Below are positions 1 to 5,822 of a DNA stretch of 8,586 nucleotides, one piece after another. Both the position numbers and the translations under genes were made by a program. The stretch's first letter is position 1. Each line of letters opens with the position of its first letter. The stretch spans positions 1-8,586 of the forward strand of contig CAMQYB010000062.1 of NCBI GenBank assembly GCA_947039055.1. Reading direction: 5' to 3'. Source of the stretch: an uncultured Deferribacteraceae bacterium. Its GTDB lineage: Bacteria; Chrysiogenota; Deferribacteres; Deferribacterales; Mucispirillaceae. Under the pieces are notes generated by a model. It worked only from the letters and a program-made list of their open reading frames with translations, did not search any database and was not told the origin of the DNA.

Positions 1-23
1 TAGCCCCACAAATTAGTGGCAAA

Positions 24-1391
24 CTATAATCTACCACCAGCCGTTTTTAATACTGTAAGGATTTCTTGACTATTATCTCTATACGCCATCGTATATGGAG
101 ACATGTTTTGAAAGTTTTTCTTGTTAGGATCAGCACCTGACAGAAGTATTCTTTTTACCATGTCAGTATTTTTAAGTCTAACAGCAAGCATTAGTGCTGT
201 ATCACCATCGTTATTTGCTAAGTCAGTATTTGTTGTATATTTTAATATAGTATTCACAATATCTACTCTGCCTGTTGCAACAGCTACCATAAGTGGAGTA
301 TTGCCTCTATCATTTTGATAATCTGCAATAGCTCCTAATTCAAACAGTTTTGTAATTAAGAAATCATATTTGTTTGCGATTGCTATGAAAATAGGTGTAT
401 TACCAGTTGAGTTTTCTACAGTGTTAACATCAGCACCTTTGCCAACAGTGATCTCTACATTTAAAATATCATTATTACCAACATATTTAAAAAGTGTAGT
501 ATTTATTTCATCCGATACACGCAACGCAGCCAATAATCTATTTGCTATTCTTGCACTATCATCATTTCTTGCTAAAATAAATACAGAGTGTCCCTTACTA
601 TTAGTAATATTAAGATCGGGATTATAATTTAATAGAAAATTCACAAGATCGTAATTACCTTTTTTTGTAGCTATCATGAGAGGTGTATTACCGTCATTAT
701 TTTTGACATCTATATTTGCACCAGATTCAAGTAGTAATTCCATAATATCTAAATTATTACTATTCATAGCGACGTGAAGTGGAGTATATCCATTATTGTT
801 AGAGCCGTTAGGATCAGCACCTAAATCTAATAGTAACTCTACAGATTCTTTATTACCTTGCTCAACTGCTTTGATTAAGGGCGTGTTTGAATTTGCATCA
901 ACAGTATTTAGTTTCGCACCGTTGCTTATTAAAGTTTTAATAGTCTCTGTGTTACCGATTGATGCAGCAATTAGTAGTGGAGTTTCTCCAAGAGTATTAC
1001 TATCATTAACGTTCGCACCGTTTTTATTCAGTAGGTCAACAACTTTTGCATTTGGAGAAACAGATGCATAAATAATCGGTGAATTACCACTATTATCTCT
1101 ACTGTTTATAGTAGCACCAGCTTTTACTAAAGCTTCGACCACATCATATAATCCAAGATCAGATGCTACATGTAAAGCTGATTGTCCAGCTCTGTTTCGG
1201 TGATTAACATTTATTCCGTTTTTAATTAATATATTTGCCGAGCCACCTTGTCCAGAATAAACGGCTCTAATCAAAGCATTATCGCCAGTTAGTTCATCAA
1301 GTTCGTTTATGTTGCTTCTTGATAATGAGAGCAAACTTAATAATCTGTCATGCTGTCCTGTTGAAGCTGCTGTGATAATATCTTTACCTAA
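24..1391 (-). repeat. 99-bp tandem coding repeats (ankyrin)
   Basis: The DNA for residues 211-665 is a tandem series of diverged 99-bp units. On the + strand a motif like GGNGTATTNCC returns about every 99 bases. Copies are not near-identical, which suggests old duplication rather than recent expansion. Confidence 0.85.
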
Positions 1392-2021
1392 AACGACATC
1401 TTTTCTAATGTTATCTTTATTAACAAGTATGTTGAAATAAGGAGTGCTTATAACAGAGTTTACCATCGGATCTAATTTAGGTCTTTCTACAATACTAATA
1501 TTTGGAAGAAATTTTAACTCAGAACGAGAGTACATTTTTGCAGCATCCATTGCGATAACATTTGCAAATAACTCTGGTCTATCTTTAGTCTTTAAACTTT
1601 TAATAGCTAAAGCATCTTCAAATGAGAACATAGACTCAAACAATTTTAGATCACTCTTAGGCATTTCATATATATTGCCAGTAGTGAAATCAATTATAAG
1701 TCCCATAGGAGACGTTCCGTTAGATAAGATTATTCCCGAGTTTGTTCGCCATCCATTGATAGTGTTAAAAAGTTTCAAAGTAACTTCTTTACCACCCTCT
1801 TTAGAAAAAATCAAATCAATTGACCTTCTGTCAGATGGTATAATAAAAAATGCTGGAAAATCTACTGGAAGCTTATCAATAGCATATTGAAAATCTTTTG
1901 GTTTTTTAGGTACAAGTGTTGCTGGATCTTTAAAAATATCATCATTTTCACCTGCGTAGATATTAAATGGTGATATTAAAATTGTTAAGATCAATAGAAA
2001 CGATAAAAAGAATACTCTCAT
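24..2021 (-). CDS. Secreted ankyrin-repeat protein
   Basis: This 665-residue protein is probably exported. It begins with a short basic start, a hydrophobic core over residues 3-18 and a likely signal peptidase site after Ile-Tyr-Ala at 21-23. Residues 24-210 form a domain I do not recognise. From about residue 211 to the end there are about 14 ankyrin repeats; the TPL-type helix motifs sit near residues 215, 248, 281, 314, 347, 380, 413, 446, 479, 509, 542, 575, 608 and 641, almost all exactly 33 apart. Ankyrin repeats bind other proteins, so a periplasmic or cell-surface binding role is inferred; no partner is visible. The ATG at 2021 is chosen because AAGGA lies 8 nt upstream and the signal peptide starts there. 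It is transcribed separately from the gene upstream (120-bp gap with a promoter). Repeat 479-508 is 30 residues and lacks a clean TPLH motif. The ankyrin assignment is firm; the biological role is unknown. Confidence 0.93.
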   Translation of the reverse strand: MRVFFLSFLLILTILISPFNIYAGENDDIFKDPATLVPKKPKDFQYAIDKLPVDFPAFFIIPSDRRSIDLIFSKEGGKEVTLKLFNTINGWRTNSGIILSNGTSPMGLIIDFTTGNIYEMPKSDLKLFESMFSFEDALAIKSLKTKDRPELFANVIAMDAAKMYSRSELKFLPNISIVERPKLDPMVNSVISTPYFNILVNKDNIRKDVVLGKDIITAASTGQHDRLLSLLSLSRSNINELDELTGDNALIRAVYSGQGGSANILIKNGINVNHRNRAGQSALHVASDLGLYDVVEALVKAGATINSRDNSGNSPIIYASVSPNAKVVDLLNKNGANVNDSNTLGETPLLIAASIGNTETIKTLISNGAKLNTVDANSNTPLIKAVEQGNKESVELLLDLGADPNGSNNNGYTPLHVAMNSNNLDIMELLLESGANIDVKNNDGNTPLMIATKKGNYDLVNFLLNYNPDLNITNSKGHSVFILARNDDSARIANRLLAALRVSDEINTTLFKYVGNNDILNVEITVGKGADVNTVENSTGNTPIFIAIANKYDFLITKLFELGAIADYQNDRGNTPLMVAVATGRVDIVNTILKYTTNTDLANNDGDTALMLAVRLKNTDMVKRILLSGADPNKKNFQNMSPYTMAYRDNSQEILTVLKTAGGRL

Positions 2022-2063
2022 TTATATCATCCTTAAATGTTGAAAATAATTAGTTAATTATAT

Positions 2064-2091
2064 ATTATAGAGACCATTTTGGCTATATAAA
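2064..2091 (-). promoter_or_regulatory. Probable promoter of the ankyrin gene
   Basis: On the minus strand a perfect TATAAT (2064-2069) lies 16 bp downstream of TTTATA (2086-2091, 4 of 6 matches to TTGACA). Transcription would start near 2057, giving a leader of about 35 nt before the ATG at 2021. In DNA this AT-rich the -35 box is weak evidence; the -10 box is the better part. Confidence 0.5.
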
Positions 2092-2141
2092 TATTTATTT
2101 GATATAATGACATACATGATCGTGATTATATTTATTATTAT

Positions 2142-3284
2142 TTATTTAGCATAGTGACATATCGGGTTATGGTTACAATTGTTATCATCGCATGGTTCAG
2201 GGTGGATTAGTATATCTGTATTAGATATAGACTGTTTAATATTTAGCTCAATTTCATCAATTATTTTATGAGCGTCCTCTAATGAAAGCTTACCACACAT
2301 AACTATATGCATGTTAATAAACTTTTTTGCACCAGCTGAACGAGTTCTTAAATTTTCAAAATGCATACCTTTATCTTCATATATTTTTAATATATTGGTG
2401 AGTATCGCATAATCTTCATCACTTATATTTTTATCCACTAAGTCGTTCGCTGCTTTAATAGATAAATGTATAGCTGAACTAATAACATATATAGCTGTGA
2501 TTACGGCAAATATACTATCAATTATATATATATTCGTAAATTTTATAACTATTAATGCAGCCAGAATTGCAAAGTTTGATAAGATGTCAGTTGTATAATG
2601 TATAGAGTCTGCTTCTAATGCTAATGAATTATACTCTTTCGCTTTTCGCTTTAAATATATAACGAGCGATATTGTTGTGATAAGTGATACAACCATAACT
2701 GATATTGCTGTAAAAGATATATCTATAAAATAATCTTTGTTTTTTGATTTACTGTAAACAGATACGAGTATTGCTATACCTGAAAATGTGATAATAATTG
2801 ATTGAATAAATGCTGCTAAGATCTCAAATTTATGATGTCCAAATGAGTGGTTATAATCTGCTGGAGCATCAGCCTTCTTGATAGCAAAATAATTTATAGT
2901 AGATGAAAGTAGATCAAGTATAGAATCAACTGCTGATGAAAGGATTGCTAATGAACCACTTAAAATACCAACAATAGTTTTAATGGTAGCTAAAAATATC
3001 GCAACAACGATTGAAACAATCGTCGCAAATCTTTTATCATTTAGCTTACCTTTTTTATAATCATTGCCACTTATCTGAGTGTTATTGTTGGTGCTATTGT
3101 TATCAATTTTATTACTATTGTTATTATTGTTGATGTTATCACTTTGATTACTACTGCAAGGGTTGCGACTTATATTACTGTCACTGTTAGGGTTATCACT
3201 TTTACTGCTGTTGTTATTGCTGGCTTTAGTGATATTTTTACGAGTGTTATCTTTTATCCCATTTAAATTATTTTGAGAGTCCAT
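2142..3284 (-). CDS. Cation diffusion facilitator metal exporter
   Basis: This is a CDF-family inner-membrane transporter that exchanges divalent metal, such as Zn, Fe, Mn or Cd, for protons. Numbering is for a 380-residue protein starting at 3284. Residues 1-80 are a hydrophilic, Asn/Ser-rich head. Six membrane segments lie at about 87-107, 112-131, 154-176, 187-210, 233-249 and 252-274. The transport site is visible as D120-xxx-D124 in helix 2 and H229-xxx-D233 in helix 5, the DD-HD pattern of YiiP/FieF. The cytoplasmic domain has H326, H339 and H361-P-E363, matching the YiiP dimer-interface metal site with Glu in place of Asp. The last residues (365-377) add a Cys/His cluster. The start at 3284 overlaps the upstream gene by 17 bp. 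A frame open to 3356 would overlap by 89 bp, and an ATG at 3296 directly abuts GAGG, so 3284 is preferred but not certain. It is the last gene of the rpsF operon. Metal specificity cannot be read from the sequence. Confidence 0.9.
   Translation of the reverse strand: MDSQNNLNGIKDNTRKNITKASNNNSSKSDNPNSDSNISRNPCSSNQSDNINNNNNSNKIDNNSTNNNTQISGNDYKKGKLNDKRFATIVSIVVAIFLATIKTIVGILSGSLAILSSAVDSILDLLSSTINYFAIKKADAPADYNHSFGHHKFEILAAFIQSIIITFSGIAILVSVYSKSKNKDYFIDISFTAISVMVVSLITTISLVIYLKRKAKEYNSLALEADSIHYTTDILSNFAILAALIVIKFTNIYIIDSIFAVITAIYVISSAIHLSIKAANDLVDKNISDEDYAILTNILKIYEDKGMHFENLRTRSAGAKKFINMHIVMCGKLSLEDAHKIIDEIELNIKQSISNTDILIHPEPCDDNNCNHNPICHYAK
3060..3236 (-). repeat. Low-complexity Asn/Ser-codon tract in the CDF gene
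   Basis: This part of the CDF gene is dominated by AAT/AAC and AGT/AGC codons, seen on the + strand as runs of gtt/att/act triplets. It encodes most of the disordered head; roughly a third of the head residues are Asn. Triplet-rich DNA like this can change length by slippage without shifting the frame. Confidence 0.75.
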
Positions 3285-4215
3285 TATCAACTTCATCCTC
3301 TTCAATAAATATTTTAGGTTTAACCCATATATTAAGCATTCCAACGCCTGCAACAAATAGGATTATTGAAGGTTTTGTAAATAACATTAATATTACAAGC
3401 ATTTTGATTAATCTTGAAAGTTTAACTTTATTAAAGAAAATATCAAACAGTTCAAACCCTTGTAAAAAATATAGAAATGCACAGATAGTTAAAATATTTT
3501 TTGATATTGTTTGAACAACAGGATCCTTAATCAAAAATAATCCAGCAAAAAGTATAAATATCCATACAAAGAAATCTGGTAATCTAAACCGTTGAACTTG
3601 TCCTTCATCGATAAAACTAGGTCTCATTTTGTTTACAAAAAAGATTGTAAGAAGAGTGAATGAGTAAATCGTAGCAGGCATGAATTCAATAAAATTATTA
3701 GCTGATTTCTCTTTATTATTTATCATATAGGCAAATAAACCTGAGTCACTAAATCTTTCCATACTGTTTTTTGCAGGTGCAGTTAGATCTGTTATGAACA
3801 GTAAAATATTGTTATACAGTTCGGTATGTATCTGTGGTATAAAAAATATTAATACAGCCGATAGCAGGGATAACAGTAATGGAGGTATAACCACAGGGAT
3901 ATAAAATGTTTTATTAGATGATTTTTTAGCAAAATAATAGAATATTAACATAGGGAAAAATATACCTAAAATATAAACCAATACTAATTTAGAGTATGTT
4001 AATGCTAATATATATATGGATATAACTATAATATCAGATAATTTAGTCCTATCATCTGCTGATAAATATATCGCAAGGAACACAGATGATATTATAAATA
4101 AAATTATAGTTATGAGAGGGTAAGAGTCGATTAGCATAAATGATATCACTGAGAGTATTGGATATAGAAAAACTTTTATACTAATCATCTTTAACCTAGT
4201 TATCTTTAAATTCAT
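3268..4215 (-). CDS. DUF2232 (YybS-like) membrane protein
   Basis: This 315-residue integral membrane protein has about eight hydrophobic segments (roughly 14-32, 33-52, 61-96, 106-128, 179-196, 213-230, 239-257 and 270-289). Family resemblance rests on the C-terminal half: FRLPDFFVW (210-218), the stretch LYFLQGFELFDIFF (248-261), then a final hydrophobic helix ending in NIWVKPK (295-301), as in DUF2232/YybS. The biochemical role of the family is unknown. In Bacillus yybS lies near the rpsF-ssb-rpsR and rplI region, so the position right after rpsR supports the call. The start is uncertain. The ATG at 4215 has little Shine-Dalgarno signal; an ATG at 4188 (residue 10) has AGG 6 nt upstream and lies just past a 13-bp inverted repeat arm. 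The C-terminus is acidic and overlaps the start of the CDF gene by 17 bp. Confidence 0.8.
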   Translation of the reverse strand: MNLKITRLKMISIKVFLYPILSVISFMLIDSYPLITIILFIISSVFLAIYLSADDRTKLSDIIVISIYILALTYSKLVLVYILGIFFPMLIFYYFAKKSSNKTFYIPVVIPPLLLSLLSAVLIFFIPQIHTELYNNILLFITDLTAPAKNSMERFSDSGLFAYMINNKEKSANNFIEFMPATIYSFTLLTIFFVNKMRPSFIDEGQVQRFRLPDFFVWIFILFAGLFLIKDPVVQTISKNILTICAFLYFLQGFELFDIFFNKVKLSRLIKMLVILMLFTKPSIILFVAGVGMLNIWVKPKIFIEEDEVDNGLSK

Positions 4216-4267
4216 TATTTCTTTGAAGATAAAATTGTTGTTTGAATATGTGTTTAACTAGGTTAAA
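4190..4267 (-). promoter_or_regulatory. 13-bp inverted repeat spanning the rpsR end and DUF2232 start
   Basis: Arms 4190-4202 and 4255-4267 are perfect inverse complements (13 bp) separated by 52 bases. In the mRNA the first arm starts right after the rpsR stop codon. The second arm contains the AGG ribosome-binding sequence and ends one base before the ATG at 4188. This arrangement could hide the downstream start until a ribosome finishing rpsR opens it. The pairing is seen directly; the function is inferred. Confidence 0.55.
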
Positions 4268-4498
4268 CTATCTATTCAACGTAAACGGAATTATAGCTAT
4301 TGTTCTAGCAGTTTTAATTGCCATAGCTAAAGTTCTTTGGTGCTTAGCACAAGTTCCAGTTAATCTTCTAGGCATTATCTTACCACGTTCAGTAATAAAA
4401 TTCCTAAGTTGTTTAGAGTCTTTGTAATCTATATCGATTTTATCTGTACAAAATTTACAGATCTTTTTTCTTTGAAATCTTTTTCTAGCGATAGCCAT
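4268..4498 (-). CDS. rpsR: 30S ribosomal protein S18
   Basis: This is S18 (bS18), a small-subunit protein that pairs with S6 on the 30S platform. The 76-residue length is normal. Family signature residues are clear: RKKICKFC near the N-terminus, then LRNFITERGKIMPRR (31-45), TGTCAKHQR (47-55) and a final AIIPF. Cys14, Cys17, Cys50 and His53 make an intact zinc-ribbon set, so this is the zinc-binding (C+) form. The ATG at 4498 is preceded by GGGAG 7 nt upstream, a strong ribosome-binding site. It lies 48 bp after ssb. The stop codon directly adjoins the inverted repeat leading to the DUF2232 gene. Confidence 0.97.
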   Translation of the reverse strand: MAIARKRFQRKKICKFCTDKIDIDYKDSKQLRNFITERGKIMPRRLTGTCAKHQRTLAMAIKTARTIAIIPFTLNR

Positions 4499-4546
4499 AA
4501 TTATCTCCCAATAAATATATAATAATTTTTATAATATGTCTTAAAA

Positions 4547-4999
4547 TTAAAACGGAACGTCATCTTCATCAATCATATCTGGTTGGTCTTTAGATGATGA
4601 TGTGTTGTTCGTGTTGCTCTGATAAGAATCGTTAGAGCCTGTCTGATAAGAATCAGAATAATCAGAATCTCTTGAATCTTTTTTAGATCCGATCATCTGA
4701 AAAGTATCAACAATAACTTCATGTCTCACTCTTTTAGCTCCATCAGGTTGTTCCCAAGAGTTCATAGATAATCTACCTTCAATTAATAAAGGTGATCCTT
4801 TTGCTATGTACTCTCCCATCACTTCGGCATTTCTACCAAAAGCAACGATGTCAACAAACATGACTTCTTCTTTCTCTTTATACTTTCTATTAACAGCAAG
4901 TCCAGTTCTTGCAACAGTTGTGTTGCTACCTGGAATACTTCTTAGTTCGGGAGTTTTTGTAACATTTCCCATAAGAATGATTTTGTTGTAAGATGCCAT
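4547..4999 (-). CDS. ssb: Single-stranded DNA-binding protein
   Basis: SSB coats single-stranded DNA in replication, repair and recombination and recruits partners through its acidic tip. In this 150-residue form the OB-fold covers about residues 1-105 (N-terminus MASYNKIILMGN, then FVDIVAFGR at 48-56, GSPLLIEGRL at 68-77 and W82). A Ser/Asn/Asp/Tyr-rich flexible linker spans about 106-140, with DSYQ appearing twice. The tail ends in DMIDEDDVPF, the classic partner-binding tip. The frame is open further upstream to 5038, but those extra 13 residues have no ribosome-binding site and do not fit the family. The ATG at 4999 has AAGGA 8 nt upstream and gives the usual N-terminus. It sits between rpsF and rpsR, the common bacterial order. 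Confidence 0.96.
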   Translation of the reverse strand: MASYNKIILMGNVTKTPELRSIPGSNTTVARTGLAVNRKYKEKEEVMFVDIVAFGRNAEVMGEYIAKGSPLLIEGRLSMNSWEQPDGAKRVRHEVIVDTFQMIGSKKDSRDSDYSDSYQTGSNDSYQSNTNNTSSSKDQPDMIDEDDVPF

Positions 5000-5065
5000 A
5001 AATCTTGTCCTTGTATTAAATCTAAAAATAAACCGCACAGCAAGAGAGCTATGAGTATGAGTAGT

Positions 5066-5614
5066 CTAAACCACCACGTCTTTATCAACAGTAACCTCTG
5101 GTGCAGTTGTTTCATTTACATCAGTATTAACAGTTGTAACAGGTGCAGCCGTTTCGCTAGATACCACATTAGCGTCTTTTTCAACAGAAGTTTCAGGAAT
5201 ATCAGTTTCAACAGGTTCGATACTGTTTGCAACGCCTTCTTCACCATCGTTTCTGCCAGGAAATCTACTTCCTTCAGGTCTTGGTTTACGTACTGCTTCT
5301 TTTTTTGGAGCAGCTTTGAATTTTTTCTCATCAAGCATAACAACAACGTGACGTATTACATCTTCATTAAATTTGAATCTTTTATCAAGTTCAGCATTAA
5401 CATAGTCGTTTTCAACTTTAAATTGGATAAGAGTATAGATAGCTTCCGTAAAAGTTTCAATTTTGTATGATAATTGAAGTTTACCCCATAACTCTTCTTT
5501 GATAATTTCTCCGCCGAAACTTTTAATGTTTTCTTTGTAGAAATCGATGTGTTTTGCTTGTTCTTCAGCAGTGATTGTTGGTTTTAGTAAAAAAACCGTT
5601 TCGTAAGTTCTCAA
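5066..5614 (-). CDS. rpsF: 30S ribosomal protein S6 with long C-terminal tail
   Basis: S6 (bS6) binds 16S rRNA together with S18. With the start chosen here the protein has 182 residues, while typical S6 has about 95-135. Residues 1-100 are a normal S6 domain, with N-terminus MRTYETVFLLKP, then GGEIIKEELWGK (34-45) and RHVVVMLDE (88-96). Residues 100-121 are basic and Pro-rich; 123-182 are acidic and rich in Thr and Val, with three 14-residue repeats. The start is taken as TTG at 5612-5614, because AAGGAG lies exactly 6 nt upstream and the result matches the family N-terminus. An in-frame ATG at 5647 would add 11 unusual residues, lacks a ribosome-binding site and lies inside a leader hairpin. 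It is the first gene of the operon, and ssb begins 66 bp downstream. Confidence 0.93.
   Translation of the reverse strand: MRTYETVFLLKPTITAEEQAKHIDFYKENIKSFGGEIIKEELWGKLQLSYKIETFTEAIYTLIQFKVENDYVNAELDKRFKFNEDVIRHVVVMLDEKKFKAAPKKEAVRKPRPEGSRFPGRNDGEEGVANSIEPVETDIPETSVEKDANVVSSETAAPVTTVNTDVNETTAPEVTVDKDVVV
5072..5209 (-). repeat. Three 14-residue repeats in the S6 tail
   Basis: In the 182-residue numbering, E136-N149, E154-N167 and E168-V181 align without gaps to ETxxPx(T/V)(S/T)Vx(K/T)Dx(N/V). The last two are contiguous and VVSS separates the first from the second. At DNA level this is a diverged 42-bp unit. Confidence 0.75.
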
Positions 5615-5630
5615 ATCATTCTCCTTCCTT
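5612..5630 (-). promoter_or_regulatory. Ribosome-binding site deciding a TTG start for rpsF
   Basis: The mRNA reads AAGGAAGGAG, six bases (AATGAT), then TTG. Two overlapping purine-rich anti-16S matches sit at ideal distance. The ATG within the six-base spacer is out of frame and reaches a stop codon after one further codon, so TTG is the best initiation codon. Confidence 0.8.
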
Positions 5631-5642
5631 ATGGATAATATA

Positions 5643-5676
5643 GCCATATATTTATAAATTTCACCGTATATATGGC
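5643..5676 (-). promoter_or_regulatory. Hairpin in the rpsF leader
   Basis: GCCATATAT and ATATATGGC form a perfect 9-bp stem around a 16-base loop, in the leader between the predicted promoter and the rpsF ribosome-binding site. Leaders of rpsF operons in many bacteria bind S6:S18 for autoregulation. The CCG trinucleotide I associate with that motif is absent here, so assignment to that class is not supported. The loop carries CGGTGAAAT. Confidence 0.5.
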
Positions 5677-5689
5677 AAGGTGGACTATA

Positions 5690-5718
5690 AGTTTAGTTAA
5701 ATATATTATTTTTGTCAA
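5690..5718 (-). promoter_or_regulatory. Probable promoter of the rpsF operon
   Basis: On the minus strand there is a perfect TTGACA (5713-5718), a 17-bp spacer and TAAACT (5690-5695, 4 of 6 matches to TATAAT). A TATAGT follows immediately but at a 23-bp spacing. The predicted start near 5683 gives a leader of about 69 nt containing the hairpin. Confidence 0.6.
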
Positions 5719-5727
5719 GAAAAATAG

Positions 5728-5737
5728 GATAATTATC
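5728..5737. promoter_or_regulatory. 10-bp palindrome between divergent promoters
   Basis: GATAATTATC is its own inverse complement. It lies 9 bp behind the rpsF -35 box and 17 bp behind the aminotransferase -35 box. It could be an operator, but AT palindromes arise readily in this composition. Confidence 0.25.
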
Positions 5738-5754
5738 AACATAAATGATAAATA

Positions 5755-5783
5755 TTGACATAGAGCGTTATGATGATTATTAT
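5755..5783 (+). promoter_or_regulatory. Promoter of the aminotransferase gene
   Basis: A perfect TTGACA (5755-5760), a 17-bp spacer and TATTAT (5778-5783, 5 of 6 matches) form the best-formed sigma-70-type promoter in the window. The start site would be near 5790, leaving about 33 nt before the ATG at 5823. Confidence 0.75.
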
Positions 5784-5822
5784 AAACATTGCATAAATAA
5801 ATGGTTTTAAAGGATAATAGTT

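Noticed and set aside
1..23. Terminator after the ankyrin gene
   Set aside because: Only a 4-bp CCAC/GTGG stem with no T-run can be drawn before the window edge.
1444..1890. Open 148-codon frame on the + strand, and shorter ones at 121-318, 370-627 and 796-1071
   Set aside because: They lie antisense within the ankyrin gene, whose repeats leave the opposite strand open; no family features or convincing ribosome-binding sites.
2101..2141. Terminator after the CDF gene
   Set aside because: Only imperfect ATCGTGAT-type symmetry is seen, without a stable stem or T-run.
4499..4546. Internal promoter between ssb and rpsR
   Set aside because: TATAAA/TATTAT-like sequences are present but no acceptable -35 box; expected by chance in this composition.
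5051..5470. 139-codon + strand frame opposite rpsF
   Set aside because: The S6 gene on the minus strand is certain; the antisense product is Phe/Ser/Asn-rich noise.
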